Assembly (NCBI RefSeq): GCF_000717715.1 | Contig: NZ_JOAI01000038.1 | Coordinates: 18,926-82,925 of the forward strand | DNA: 64,000 nt | Source: Streptomyces sp. NRRL B-24484 | GTDB lineage: Bacteria; Actinomycetota; Actinomycetes; Streptomycetales; Streptomycetaceae | Direction of reading: 5' to 3' | In this document: positions 17,950-27,094 of the stretch, piece after piece | How positions within the stretch are numbered: the stretch's first letter is position 1 | Layout: every line of letters begins with the position of its first letter | Made by a program: the position numbers and the translations under genes | The notes under the pieces: model-generated | Database searches by the model: none | Seen by the model: the letters and a program-made list of their open reading frames with translations, nothing else | Told to the model about the DNA's origin: nothing

Positions 17950-18069
17950 GTCAACTCTCGCGGATGGTGCCGTGGCCCGCCCACTCTCCCGGGGGACGGG
18001 GTCCGGCCGTCCGGCGGAGCCGTCGGGGTGTCGGCCGGCGGCAGCGCGGGCGTGCTCGCACGCTGGGGC

Positions 18070-19284
18070 ATGACACGTACTCAGACCGCGCTGCTCTGCG
18101 CGGCCACGCTGTTCGCCGCCACGCTGCAGTCCACCGCGGGGGTGGCCGTCGCCGCCGGGGGCGGCGGGCGCGACGGGCAGGCCTGCGTCAGCACCCCGGA
18201 GCCGCTCCGCGGGAAGGCCCGGCAGGTCGACCGGATCGTCGGCCAGGTGAAGGACGAACTCGGCTTGAAGGCCGTCCTGTTCAAGGTGACCCAGGGCGGC
18301 CGGGAGATCGTCACCGGGGCGCAGGGCGAGTCCATGACCGGGGTGCCCGCCGGGCCGGGCATGCACTTCCGGGCCGGTTCGGTGGCGATCGCCTTCATGG
18401 GGACGGTGCTGCTGCAGCTGGTCGAGGAGGGCGAGGTCGGCCTGGACGACCCGGTCTCCCGCTGGCTGCCCGGCCTGCCGCACGGCGACGAGATCACCCT
18501 GCGGATGCTCGGCAGCTCCACCTCCGGCCTGGTGGACTACGTCCGCGACCCGGGTTTCCTGGCCGCGCTCGCCGCCGAGCCGTTCCGCCAGTGGACTCCG
18601 GAGGAGCTGGTGGGCATCTCCACCGCGCAGGACCTCTGGTACGAGCCGGGCACCAGCTGGAGCTACTCGCACGCCAACTTCGTCCTGCTCGGCGAGGCCC
18701 TGGAGCGGATCACCGGCACCCGGCTGGACCGGCTGCTGGAGGAGCGGGTGATGGGCCCGCTCGGGCTGCGGAACACCCGCAACGGCTTCACCCCGGAGAT
18801 CGAGTCCCCGGTGCTGCACGCCTTCACCGCCGAGCGCGGCACCTACGAGGAGTCCACCTTCTGGAACCCCTCCTGGACGACCGCACCGGGTGCCGTCCTC
18901 ACCACCCACATCTGCGACCTGGAGCGCTCCGCCCGGGCGATCGGCGGCGGCGAGCTGCTCGACCGCCGCTCCTTCCGGGTGCAGCTCGACCCCGGCACGG
19001 TCGGCCTCGGCGGGGCCACCGAGACCTGCCCGGCGGACGTCTGCCTGCTCAACACCGAGGCCCGGCACTTCGGGCTGGGCATCCTGGTGGTGAACGACTG
19101 GGTGGTGCAGAACCCGTCGTTCTCCGGCTACGCCGCCCTCCAGGCGTACCTGCCGCAGAGCCGGCTCTCCATCGCCGTCTCCGCCACCAAGGGGCCCGAC
19201 ACCCCGGACGGGAACGCCGCCCAGGTCATCGCCGAGCGCATCTCCCAACTGCTCGCCCCGCAGAACCCGCTGGGCCTCCGCTGA
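18070..19284 (+). CDS. Secreted serine beta-lactamase/DD-peptidase homologue, catalytic motif altered
   Basis: 404 aa; ATG 18070 gives a clean signal peptide (TALLCAATLFAATLQSTAGVAVAA). The fold of the class C beta-lactamase/PBP4* family is clear: FRAGSVAIAFMGTVLLQLVEEGEVGLDDPVSRWLPG, TSGLVDY, EPGTSWSYSHANFVLLGEALERITG and MGPLGLRNTRN. The catalytic SxxK tetrad reads S104-V-A-I107, so the general-base lysine is missing, and the YxN motif reads Y199-S-H201. It is therefore probably not a standard DD-peptidase or beta-lactamase; it may bind peptidoglycan or be a sensor. The alternative is a changed chemistry. Confidence 0.85.
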   Translation: MTRTQTALLCAATLFAATLQSTAGVAVAAGGGGRDGQACVSTPEPLRGKARQVDRIVGQVKDELGLKAVLFKVTQGGREIVTGAQGESMTGVPAGPGMHFRAGSVAIAFMGTVLLQLVEEGEVGLDDPVSRWLPGLPHGDEITLRMLGSSTSGLVDYVRDPGFLAALAAEPFRQWTPEELVGISTAQDLWYEPGTSWSYSHANFVLLGEALERITGTRLDRLLEERVMGPLGLRNTRNGFTPEIESPVLHAFTAERGTYEESTFWNPSWTTAPGAVLTTHICDLERSARAIGGGELLDRRSFRVQLDPGTVGLGGATETCPADVCLLNTEARHFGLGILVVNDWVVQNPSFSGYAALQAYLPQSRLSIAVSATKGPDTPDGNAAQVIAERISQLLAPQNPLGLR

Positions 19285-19293
19285 CCCGGCCGT

Positions 19294-19331
19294 CCGCCGG
19301 CCGACACCCGCGACGCGGTGTCGGCCGGCGG
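19294..19331. terminator. Strong intrinsic hairpin after serine-hydrolase homologue
   Basis: Inverted arms of 15 bp, 19294-19308 (CCGCCGGCCGACACC) and 19317-19331, pair perfectly round an 8-nt loop. It starts 10 bp after the stop codon. There is no T-run, as usual for streptomycete terminators. Confidence 0.75.
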
Positions 19332-19419
19332 CGGTTCAACCGCTCTACCGCCGGGTAACTCGGCTCTGCCGACGCCACGTTGGCATGAATCCGACACTCT
19401 CGACACCCGGGCAGGCCCG

Positions 19420-21345
19420 ATGATCCGGCACCTCCTCCGCACCGCACTGACGCTGGCCCTGCCGGCCGCGCTGCTCGCCGCCCCCGCCGCCTCGGCAGCC
19501 CCGCCGACCGCCCCGGCATCCGCCGCCGGCGCGACGGCCTCCGGCCTCGCCGCCGACTGGACGGCGCCGCTCTCCACCCGCGGCCGCTACATCGTCGACG
19601 CCACCGGCGCCCGTTTCAAGCTCCGGGCCGGCAACTGGGACGGCGCCCAGGGCTCGTGGACCGGGTCCGGCAGCGCCGCCGACCCGGCCAACCACCACAG
19701 CGGCCAGGACTCCCACGGCATCCCGCTCGGTCTCGACCGTGCCCGACTCCCGGCCCTGATGGCGGACTTCCATCGCCTCGGGCTCAACAGCATCCGGCTG
19801 CCCTTCTCCAACGAGATGATCCGCACCACCGCGCCGGTGTCCGACGCCGCCGTCGCGGCCAACCCGCAACTGCGCGGCCTCACCCCGCTGCAGGTCTACG
19901 ACGCCGTCGTACGGGCGCTCACCGCGGACGGCTTCGCGGTGATCCTCAACAACCACACCAACACCACCCGGTGGTGCTGCGGCCTGGACGGCAACGAGCG
20001 CTGGAACAGCAGCCAGTCCACCGCGCAGTGGGAGGACGACTGGGTGTTCATGGCCCGGCGCTACCGCGACAACAAGCGGGTGGTCGGCGCCGACCTGTAC
20101 AACGAGGTCCGCCGCGACTACCTCGACGACCCCAACTGGGGCCTCGGAGACGCCCACGACTGGTACGCCGCCGCCCAGCACGCCGGGGACCGCATCCTCG
20201 CCGAGGCCGGCCCCGACCTGCTGATCGTGGTCGAGGGCATCAACTGGACGGGCATCCCCGCCGACGGCCTGCCGCACGGCCGCCCCACCCTCACCCCCGT
20301 CCGCACCCTCTCGCACACCCTGGTCGCCTCCCACAAACTGGTCTACTCGGCGCACTTCTACGGCTACACCGGCCCGAACCACAGCGGCGCCACCGGCCTC
20401 GGCGAGACCCACGACGCCCGCTACCAGGACCTGGGCCGCGACGAGCTCTACCGCGTCCTCGACCAGCAGGCCTTCTACGTCGCCACCGAGAGCGGGCAGC
20501 ACTTCACCGCCCCCGTCTGGGTCAGCGAGTTCGGCATCGGCGCGGACGAGGGCGCCGCCGCCCCGCGGACCTGGTTCGGCAACTTCACCGACCGCCTGGC
20601 CGCCCTCGACACCGACTTCGCCTACTGGCCGCTGGTCGGCTGGAACGACCCCGGCCGCGGCGACAGTTGGGCCCTCCTCCGGTACACCGCCACCGGCGGC
20701 CGCTCGGGCGTGCTGGACGGCACGGACTGGCGCGCCGACGCCTGGAACCGCCTCGCCGCCGCGCCCGGCCTCACCGGGCAGGTGCCGGCCGCCGACTCCT
20801 GGCACATGCTGACCACCGACCACGCCGATGCCGTACAGTCCCTGCGGGTGCGCGCCGCCGGAGACTGGGACGGCGGAGCCCGCAAGGCCGTCTGCCCCGA
20901 CGGCGAACGCCTCGCCGGCCTCTCCCGCACCGGCGGCCGCGGACTGTGCACGGACACCGCGACCGGCGGCGACCTGCGGGCCGCCACCGGCGAGGCCGTC
21001 GTCGTCCGCGACGAACGCAACGTCCCGGCCGGCGGCGACTGGGCGTCCGGCTACACCAAGTACCAGTGCGCACAGGGCCAGTACCTGATCGGCTACAGCC
21101 TGCGCGGCTCCCGCGTCTCGGCCGCCCTCTGCGCAACGGCCCGCCGCCCGCTCGGCACCGGCACCCGCACGGTCTGGTTCGACCGCGGCGACAACCGCCC
21201 GTCCGCCGACCCCGGCGGCGAATTCGCGTACGGCGCCTACAAGGGCCAGTGCGCACCCACCGAGTACGCGGCCGGCATCGCCTTCACCACCCGCATCGGC
21301 TCCTCCGGCACCCCGGACGCCCTGCTCTGCCGCCCGCTCTCCTGA
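19420..21345 (+). CDS. Secreted GH5-family glycoside hydrolase
   Basis: 641 aa; ATG 19420 chosen because it opens a typical signal peptide (MIRHLLRTALTLALPAALLAAPAASA). Residues about 45-460 form a GH5 barrel: LGLNSIRLPFSNEM, ILNNHTN, the acid/base DLYNEVRR with Glu229, VYSAHFYGYTGPNH and the nucleophile VSEFGIG with Glu370. GH5 includes endoglucanases, mannanases and endoglycoceramidases; the substrate cannot be read from sequence. Residues about 490-641 are a separate Cys-containing module with three similar segments (VCPDGERLAGLSRTG, QCAQGQYLIGYSLRG, QCAPTEYAAGIAF), probably a binding domain. A 12-codon frame at 19385 ends at the start codon and could affect initiation. Confidence 0.88.
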   Translation: MIRHLLRTALTLALPAALLAAPAASAAPPTAPASAAGATASGLAADWTAPLSTRGRYIVDATGARFKLRAGNWDGAQGSWTGSGSAADPANHHSGQDSHGIPLGLDRARLPALMADFHRLGLNSIRLPFSNEMIRTTAPVSDAAVAANPQLRGLTPLQVYDAVVRALTADGFAVILNNHTNTTRWCCGLDGNERWNSSQSTAQWEDDWVFMARRYRDNKRVVGADLYNEVRRDYLDDPNWGLGDAHDWYAAAQHAGDRILAEAGPDLLIVVEGINWTGIPADGLPHGRPTLTPVRTLSHTLVASHKLVYSAHFYGYTGPNHSGATGLGETHDARYQDLGRDELYRVLDQQAFYVATESGQHFTAPVWVSEFGIGADEGAAAPRTWFGNFTDRLAALDTDFAYWPLVGWNDPGRGDSWALLRYTATGGRSGVLDGTDWRADAWNRLAAAPGLTGQVPAADSWHMLTTDHADAVQSLRVRAAGDWDGGARKAVCPDGERLAGLSRTGGRGLCTDTATGGDLRAATGEAVVVRDERNVPAGGDWASGYTKYQCAQGQYLIGYSLRGSRVSAALCATARRPLGTGTRTVWFDRGDNRPSADPGGEFAYGAYKGQCAPTEYAAGIAFTTRIGSSGTPDALLCRPLS

Positions 21346-22043
21346 CCGCCGATCGGGACGGTCTCCCGGCCGAACTTCGTGGGCATTCCTTCGTCGGCGC
21401 ACCGCCCGACCGAGGCTTGATCCGTATTGCGTCGCGGCTCGGTCGCCGGTCGATGCGCGCGTGCGGGCGCGTCGGCCGGGCGGCCTCCGCGATGCGCAGG
21501 CGGCCTCGCGCAGGACGTCCATGGCCGCCCACTGTCAGGACGCCCGGTTCTCGGCGCGGCCGAGCCGCAGCAGCGCGCCGTGTACGTCGACTCCGGCGAC
21601 GGCTTCGATCGGCGAGTTCGGCCACAGGGTGTCAGCCCCCGTGGGGCCTCGCTGCCGGGCCGGTGCCGCCGACGTGCATCGCTCGTCCGGTGCGGCGGTG
21701 TGGGTCGCGTTCAGCGGGGGACGCCGGCGGTCGGCAGGCCGACAGTCGGTGGACTGCGGCGACGTGCGGCCGGGCGGGCGGTGCGTGTGCGTGCAGGCCG
21801 TGGCGAGGCCACGTCCAGTGCGGGGCGCCGGTCGTGGTCGTCGACCGTATTCGCGCCACCATGATTCCCGTGACCTCGTGAACGTGTGCCTTCGGGGGAA
21901 CCGCGCCGGTCGCGGTATTTCGATTTTGCTGGAACGTTGGAATGAATGCACCTTTCGCGTTTTCGGATACGCGCATCGGTGGTGTCTGCCGGAGGCTCGG
22001 ATTCGGTGTTGACGAGCAGGTGAAGTGAGCGCGCGCCCGGGCG
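21346..22043. other. 698-bp gap with no gene recognised
   Basis: The gap lies between two convergent genes. Several short open frames exist on both strands but none has a ribosome site, streptomycete codon bias or a family I recognise. The stretch from about 21880 to 22015 is clearly lower in GC than its surroundings, contains T-runs and has no open frame of note. It could be a decayed insertion or a non-coding RNA locus; sequence alone does not say which. Confidence 0.4.
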
Positions 22044-23063
22044 TCAGCTGCGGAAGCCGACGTGGACGTGGTCGTGGTGGGCGTCGTCGGTGAAGAACTG
22101 GCTGGGGGTGGTGCCGCCGGAGAGTTGGCGGGGGCCGCCGACGTTGTAGGAGCCGCTCGCCGCCGCGGCCCGCATGAAGCCGTCGACCAGGTCGTGCGGG
22201 GTCGCCGGGTCGACCACCTCGTGGCCGTCGATCCGCCAGACGTCGAAGGCCCGCCCCGGCGGATGGTCACTCGGCCGGGAGGTGCCGAACACGTCGATGG
22301 GGTGCCCGGAGCGCAGCACGGTCACCGCGTACGAGTACCGTCCGGCCAGTGCCAGCATCGAGGCGAGGACGCTCTCGTGCACCCCGCCCCCGCGGACGTC
22401 CGCGACCGCGGCCGGCGGCAGCTGGATCCGCGGCTCGGCCAGCACCCGCTGCGCCGCGTCGGAGAGCGTGGCGGCGGGCGGCGCCGGTTCGGCCGGGTGC
22501 AGGGCGGTGACGTTCCAGCGGGGCTGCGCCCGGACCAGCCGTACGTCCACGGTGGTGCCCCCCGAACCCTCGGTGGTCCACTGCCGGCAGGGGACCATCA
22601 CGCTGGCGGAGTCGGTGAGGTGCCCGCCCCACTGGGCGTTGATCACCTGCAGGACGGCCTGCGGGGCCGACCCGAGCAGCGGTCCGGCCTGGTCGGCGAG
22701 CGAGGGGTCGAGGCCGAGCGCCCGGACCCGTTCGCGGGCGGCCGCCAGGCCCTGTCCGCCGGGCGGCCAGGCGCCGAGTGCCTCGACCAGCTGGGTCGCC
22801 CGCAGCTTCACGTCCGGATCGATCTCGCCGGGGCCGGGCTGCCACGGGCTGGTGGCCGGGAGCGCCGCCGAGGACGTCTGCGAGGGGGTCGGCGAAGAGG
22901 CGTGCGGGGTGGCCCCGGATGAGGCGGCGGAGGAGGCGGCGGGTGCGGCCGGGCCCGTGCGGCTGGTGCAGGCCCCCAGCACCACCCCCGCCAGGCCGAG
23001 CAGCAGCGCCCGCCGGGGCACCTGGAACGCCTGCGGCGAGGGCCGGGGGTTCTCGGCGCTCAC
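22044..23063 (-). CDS. Tat-type lipoprotein with M15-like C-terminal domain
   Basis: 339 aa from GTG 23063. The N-terminus (VPRRALLLGLAGVVLGAC) has twin arginines and a lipobox Cys, followed by a Ser/Ala/Thr/Pro tether, so the protein should be membrane-anchored outside the cell. The C-terminal 120 residues carry SGHPIDVFGTSRPSDHPPGRAFDVWRIDGH and DDAHHDHVHVGF, with the His/Asp and HxH pattern of zinc D-Ala-D-Ala carboxypeptidases or extensin-like M15 relatives. A role in trimming peptidoglycan is plausible. It is divergent from the kinase at 23163. Confidence 0.75.
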   Translation of the reverse strand: MSAENPRPSPQAFQVPRRALLLGLAGVVLGACTSRTGPAAPAASSAASSGATPHASSPTPSQTSSAALPATSPWQPGPGEIDPDVKLRATQLVEALGAWPPGGQGLAAARERVRALGLDPSLADQAGPLLGSAPQAVLQVINAQWGGHLTDSASVMVPCRQWTTEGSGGTTVDVRLVRAQPRWNVTALHPAEPAPPAATLSDAAQRVLAEPRIQLPPAAVADVRGGGVHESVLASMLALAGRYSYAVTVLRSGHPIDVFGTSRPSDHPPGRAFDVWRIDGHEVVDPATPHDLVDGFMRAAAASGSYNVGGPRQLSGGTTPSQFFTDDAHHDHVHVGFRS

Positions 23064-23162
23064 CGCCCCACCGTACGACGGCCGGGCCCGGGCGGCCCGG
23101 TCACCGGGCGCAGCGTCCCGGAACCGCGTAATCCGGCGCCCACCCCATGTGATCATGTCGGC

Positions 23163-23735
23163 ATGGCAACCGGTCGGATCATCTTCCTCAACGGCACGTC
23201 CAGCTCCGGCAAGTCCAGCATCGCGCGGGAACTCCTGGACATCCTGGACGACGGCGTCTTCTTCCATCTGGCGGTCGACGGCTTCAACGCCATGCGCACC
23301 AAGCGGGAACTCGGCGAGGCCGAACTCGTAGCCGCGCTGCGCCGCACCAGGGAGGGCTTCCACCGTTCGATCGCGGCCATGGCGAGCGCGGGCAACGACG
23401 TCGTCGTCGACCACGTGCTGAGCGAGGAGTGGCGGCTGCTCGACTGCCTCGCCGTGCTGCCGCCGGAGGACGTGCTGTTCGTGGGTGTGCACTGCCCGCC
23501 GGACGAACTGGCCCGCCGCGAACGGGACCGGGGCGACCGGCCGCCGGGCCTCGCGGTGCACCAGTACGGGCTGGTGCACCGGCACGGCGACTACGACCTG
23601 GAGTGCGACACCGCCGCGGCGAGCCCCCGGGCGTGCGCGGAGCGGATCAAGGAGTTCCTGCCGCGGCGTCCCACGCCGACGGCGTTCAGTCGGCTCCGCG
23701 AGAAGTACCTGACGGACGGTCGGCACACGGGCTGA
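23163..23735 (+). CDS. Chloramphenicol 3-O-phosphotransferase-like kinase
   Basis: 190 aa. The P-loop is FLNGTSSSGKSSIARELLD, followed by HLAVDGFNAM and VVVDHVLSEEWRLLDCL, which match the CPT family first found in chloramphenicol-producing Streptomyces venezuelae. HCPPDELARRERDRGDR is the nucleotide-base and lid segment. CPT phosphorylates the 3-hydroxyl of chloramphenicol; homologues without the chloramphenicol cluster are common and their substrates are unknown. No phenicol genes are in the window. Confidence 0.85.
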   Translation: MATGRIIFLNGTSSSGKSSIARELLDILDDGVFFHLAVDGFNAMRTKRELGEAELVAALRRTREGFHRSIAAMASAGNDVVVDHVLSEEWRLLDCLAVLPPEDVLFVGVHCPPDELARRERDRGDRPPGLAVHQYGLVHRHGDYDLECDTAAASPRACAERIKEFLPRRPTPTAFSRLREKYLTDGRHTG

Positions 23736-23766
23736 GCCGTGACCCTACGGCGCTCAGATGATCACT

Positions 23767-25323
23767 TCAGTGGCGCCGGGAGGCGCCCCCACGCGCCCCT
23801 GGCGGCTCGCCGCCTGCCTGCACCTGGACCGGTGCCGCCGGGCGGCTCTCGCGGCCCGGGCGGTCGAGGGCCGTGGCGGTGTACCGGCCGGCGGGGAGGG
23901 GCAGGGGGCGGGCGCAGTCGGCGGCGGGCAGGCAGGCGGCCAGGGTGTCCGCGGTGAGCCGGGGGCGGTCGCCGGGTGTCGGGGGGAGGCGGTGCAGGGC
24001 GTAGCGGAACGGGGGCGGGCCGCCGGGGGTGATGCGCAGGGTGCCGTCCGCGGCGGTCAGGACGGGTGCGGCCGGGGGAGGGCCGTCGGCGAGCCGGGGC
24101 AGCAGCGGGGGCAGGGCGGGGCGGTGCCAGTGGTCGGCGGCGAGGCGGGCGACGGCGCCGATCGGGTCGGTGCGGACGTTGCGGGCGCTGAACAGGATCT
24201 GGCCGCCGATCTGCGGCAGCGCGGCGTCCAGGTCGAGGTGGCGGGAGAGTTCGGCCGGATCCTGCCACGCGGGGGCCTCGCCCGCTGCGCCGGCGCGGTA
24301 GGCGGCCTGGCCGGTCCAGAGCAGGGTGCCCCGGCCGGCGGTCTGTGCGGCCCACCAGCGGGCGAGGGCCGCGTAGTCGGCCTGCGGGTGGCCGAGGTGC
24401 CAGTACAGCTGCGGGGCGACGTAGTCGAGCAGGCCGTCCTGCACCCAGCCCAGTGAGTCGGCGTACAGCCCGTCGTAGGACTGGAAGGCGGCGGTGGCCG
24501 ATCCGCGCGGGTCGGTCGCGGCGTTCCGCCAGATGCCGAACGGGCTGACGCCGAAGGCCGCCTCGGGCCGAACCGCCCGTACCAGGTCCCGCAGTTCGCG
24601 GATCAGCAGGTCGACGTTGCGCCGCCGCCAGGCCGCCCGGTCGGTGGTGCCCCCGCCGTACACGGCGAAGGAGGCGTCGTCGGGGAAGGGCCGGCCGGCG
24701 ACGGGGTAGGGGTAGAAGTAGTCGTCGAGGTGGACGCCGTCGACGGCGTACCGGGCCACCGCGTCCAGGATCGCCTGTTCGACGAAGGCGCGGGCGGCGG
24801 GGACGCCGGGGTCGTAGTAGAGGCGTCCGCCGTAGGAGACCGTCCACTCGGGATGGCGGCGGGCCGGGTGGTCGGCGGCGAGCCGTGCGGGGTCGTCGTG
24901 CTGGGCGATCCGGTAGGGGTTGAACCAGGCGTGGAAGGCGAGGCCGCGGGCGTGTGCGGCGTCGGCCAGGAAGCGCATCGGGTCCCAGCCCGGGTCCTGC
25001 CCCTGGACGCCGGTGAGCCACTGCGACCAGGGCTCGTACCGGGAGGGCCAGAAGGCGTCCGCGGTCGGCCGGACCTGCACGAACACCGCGTTGGCGCCGG
25101 ACGCAGCCGCGGCGTCCAGCAGGTCGTCGTACGCGGCGCGCAGCCGTGCCTCGGGGAGGCCGGGTGCGGGGGGCCAGTCGATGTGGTCGACGGTGGCGAT
25201 CCAGACGCCGCGCAGCCGGCGCGGCGGCGGTCCGGCGGCGGCGGTGGCCGGCCGTGCCGCGGCGGTCAGCGTGAGGGCACCGAGGCCGCCCAGGAAGAGC
25301 CGGCGGGACGGACGCGGCGGCAT
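23767..25323 (-). CDS. Tat-secreted GHL10-type glycoside hydrolase (YngK/DUF187-like)
   Basis: 518 aa. ATG 25323 opens a Tat signal (PSRRLFLGGLGALTLTAAA). The body (RLRGVWIATVDHIDWP, ANAVFVQVRPTADAFWPS, FHAWFNPYRIAQ, DGVHLDDYFYPYP, FGVSPFGIWRN, DYVAPQLYWHLGH) is diagnostic of the glycosyl-hydrolase-like 10 family, thought to act on peptidoglycan or related glycans. After about residue 400 comes a Pro-rich, fibronectin-like tail. It is divergent from the cell-wall-peptide operon that starts at 25517, which fits a shared cell-wall role. Confidence 0.87.
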   Translation of the reverse strand: MPPRPSRRLFLGGLGALTLTAAARPATAAAGPPPRRLRGVWIATVDHIDWPPAPGLPEARLRAAYDDLLDAAAASGANAVFVQVRPTADAFWPSRYEPWSQWLTGVQGQDPGWDPMRFLADAAHARGLAFHAWFNPYRIAQHDDPARLAADHPARRHPEWTVSYGGRLYYDPGVPAARAFVEQAILDAVARYAVDGVHLDDYFYPYPVAGRPFPDDASFAVYGGGTTDRAAWRRRNVDLLIRELRDLVRAVRPEAAFGVSPFGIWRNAATDPRGSATAAFQSYDGLYADSLGWVQDGLLDYVAPQLYWHLGHPQADYAALARWWAAQTAGRGTLLWTGQAAYRAGAAGEAPAWQDPAELSRHLDLDAALPQIGGQILFSARNVRTDPIGAVARLAADHWHRPALPPLLPRLADGPPPAAPVLTAADGTLRITPGGPPPFRYALHRLPPTPGDRPRLTADTLAACLPAADCARPLPLPAGRYTATALDRPGRESRPAAPVQVQAGGEPPGARGGASRRH

Positions 25324-25516
25324 GGCGGCTCCCGGGGGTGAGGGTGGCGCCACTCTCGCCGCCCGGGACGGGTGGTGTCGCGGCACCGCGCCGTCGGCGT
25401 CCTCCGCACGGGGGAATTGCGGGGTGAATTGTCGCCGATCCCCGTGCCATCGGCCACTCCTGACGTCCGATCGGGGAGATGGTGGTGACCGGCTCCACTC
25501 CTCGGGAGGCAACACC

Positions 25517-27094
25517 GTGCTCACCCTGCCCGTCCGGCTGCTGGCGGTGCCGCTCGCCGTCGTGCTCGCCGCGCTGCTGCCCGCGGGGGCGGCCCCCGGC
25601 AGCGGCACGGGGACGTCCGCCGCCGCCCGGAGCCTCGGCTCCGACCTGGACGCGCTGTTCGCCGACCGGGCGCTGACCGGCGCCCAGGTGTCCGCGCTGG
25701 TCACCGACGCGGCCACCGGCGAGGTGCTGTACCGGCGGTCGCCCGGTGCGCTGCTGCTGCCCGCCTCGACCCAGAAGACGGTGACGGCGGCGGCCGCCCT
25801 CGAACTGCTCGGCCCGGACCACCGCTTCACCACCGAGGTGCTCGCCGCCGGGCCGCGCACCGGCGGCCGGATCGACGGCGACCTGGTGCTGCGCGGCGGC
25901 GGCGACCCGACGCTGCTGCCGGCCGACCTCGACGCACTGGCCGCCGCGGTGGCCGCCGCCGGGGTGACGGAGGTCGGTGGCGCCCTGCTGGCCGACGCGA
26001 GCCGCTGGGACGACGTGCCGCTCGGCCCCAGCTGGTCCTGGGACGACCAGGCGGCGTACTACAGCCCGCAGATCTCCGCGCTCACCCTCACCACCGACAC
26101 CGACTACGACCCGGGCACGGTGCGGGTCGTCCTGACCCCCGGGGAGGCGTCCGGGCAGCCCGCCGCGGTGCGGGTCGTGCCCGCCGAGGCACCCGTCCGG
26201 TTCACCGGCGGGGTGGCGACCGGCGCGGCCGGCAGCGCCCGCACCGCCGTGGTCGACCGCCGGCCCGGCGGCAACGAGCTGCTGCTCTCCGGCAGCGTCC
26301 CGGCGGGCGGCGGACCAAGCGAGGAGTGGATCGCCGTGGACTCCCCGGCGCTGGTGGCCGCCGGGGTGTTCGCCGCCGCCCTGGCCCGGCACGGGGTCGC
26401 GGTGCAGGGCGCCCCGCGCGAGGGCCGGGCGCCGGCCGGAGCGGCCGTCCTCGCCGCCCACGACTCGGCACCGGTCTCGGCGCTGATGGCGCCCTTCCTG
26501 AAGCTCAGCAACAACGGCATCGCCGAGCACCTGGTCAAGGAGATCGGCCGGGTGCGGGCCGGCAGCGGCAGCTGGGCCTCCGGCACCGACCAGGTGAACG
26601 GCTTCCTGCACCGGGCGGGCCTGGAGCCCACCGAGGCCCGGCAGGTGGACGGCTCCGGGCTGTCCCGGCACAACCTGCTCACCGCCTCCCGGCTCACCGC
26701 ACTCCTGGCGTACGCCCGCACCCGGCCCTGGTTCGCCACCTGGTACCAGGCGCTGCCGGTGGCCGGGGACGCCCGGCGCGCCGTCGGCGGCACCCTCACC
26801 AACCGGATGCGCGGCACCGCCGCCGAGGGCCGGGTGCACGCCAAGACCGGCTCGATGACCGGCGTGGACGCCCTGACGGGCTACGCCGAGCGGGCCGACG
26901 GGCGCACCCTCGCCTTCGCCGTCCTGGTCAACAACTTCGCGGGCAGCAGCCCCCGTTCGGTGATCGACGCGTTCGCCGTCCGGCTGGCCGGGGGCACCGC
27001 CGCGACCGTCCGCACCGCTCCGTCGGCCGAGGTGCCGACCGGGACGCCGGACCGGGACTGGGAGACCGCCTGCCTGGTGGAGGCCACGTGCTGA
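25517..27094 (+). CDS. D-alanyl-D-alanine carboxypeptidase/endopeptidase, S13 (PBP4/Dac) family
   Basis: 525 aa from GTG 25517, just after GGGAGG. A signal peptide (LPVRLLAVPLAVVLAALLPAGAA) directs export. All three penicillin-binding motifs are present: S84-TQ-K87, S331-N-N333 and K443-T-G445, so it should be an active low-molecular-weight PBP that removes terminal D-Ala or cuts cross-links. It opens an operon; its stop overlaps the substrate-binding lipoprotein gene by 7 bp. Products would be peptides suitable for the importer downstream. Confidence 0.92.
   Translation: MLTLPVRLLAVPLAVVLAALLPAGAAPGSGTGTSAAARSLGSDLDALFADRALTGAQVSALVTDAATGEVLYRRSPGALLLPASTQKTVTAAAALELLGPDHRFTTEVLAAGPRTGGRIDGDLVLRGGGDPTLLPADLDALAAAVAAAGVTEVGGALLADASRWDDVPLGPSWSWDDQAAYYSPQISALTLTTDTDYDPGTVRVVLTPGEASGQPAAVRVVPAEAPVRFTGGVATGAAGSARTAVVDRRPGGNELLLSGSVPAGGGPSEEWIAVDSPALVAAGVFAAALARHGVAVQGAPREGRAPAGAAVLAAHDSAPVSALMAPFLKLSNNGIAEHLVKEIGRVRAGSGSWASGTDQVNGFLHRAGLEPTEARQVDGSGLSRHNLLTASRLTALLAYARTRPWFATWYQALPVAGDARRAVGGTLTNRMRGTAAEGRVHAKTGSMTGVDALTGYAERADGRTLAFAVLVNNFAGSSPRSVIDAFAVRLAGGTAATVRTAPSAEVPTGTPDRDWETACLVEATC

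Noticed and set aside
21346..22043. Insertion sequence or transposase remnant
   Set aside because: No terminal inverted repeats, target duplications or DDE-type motifs could be seen in either strand.
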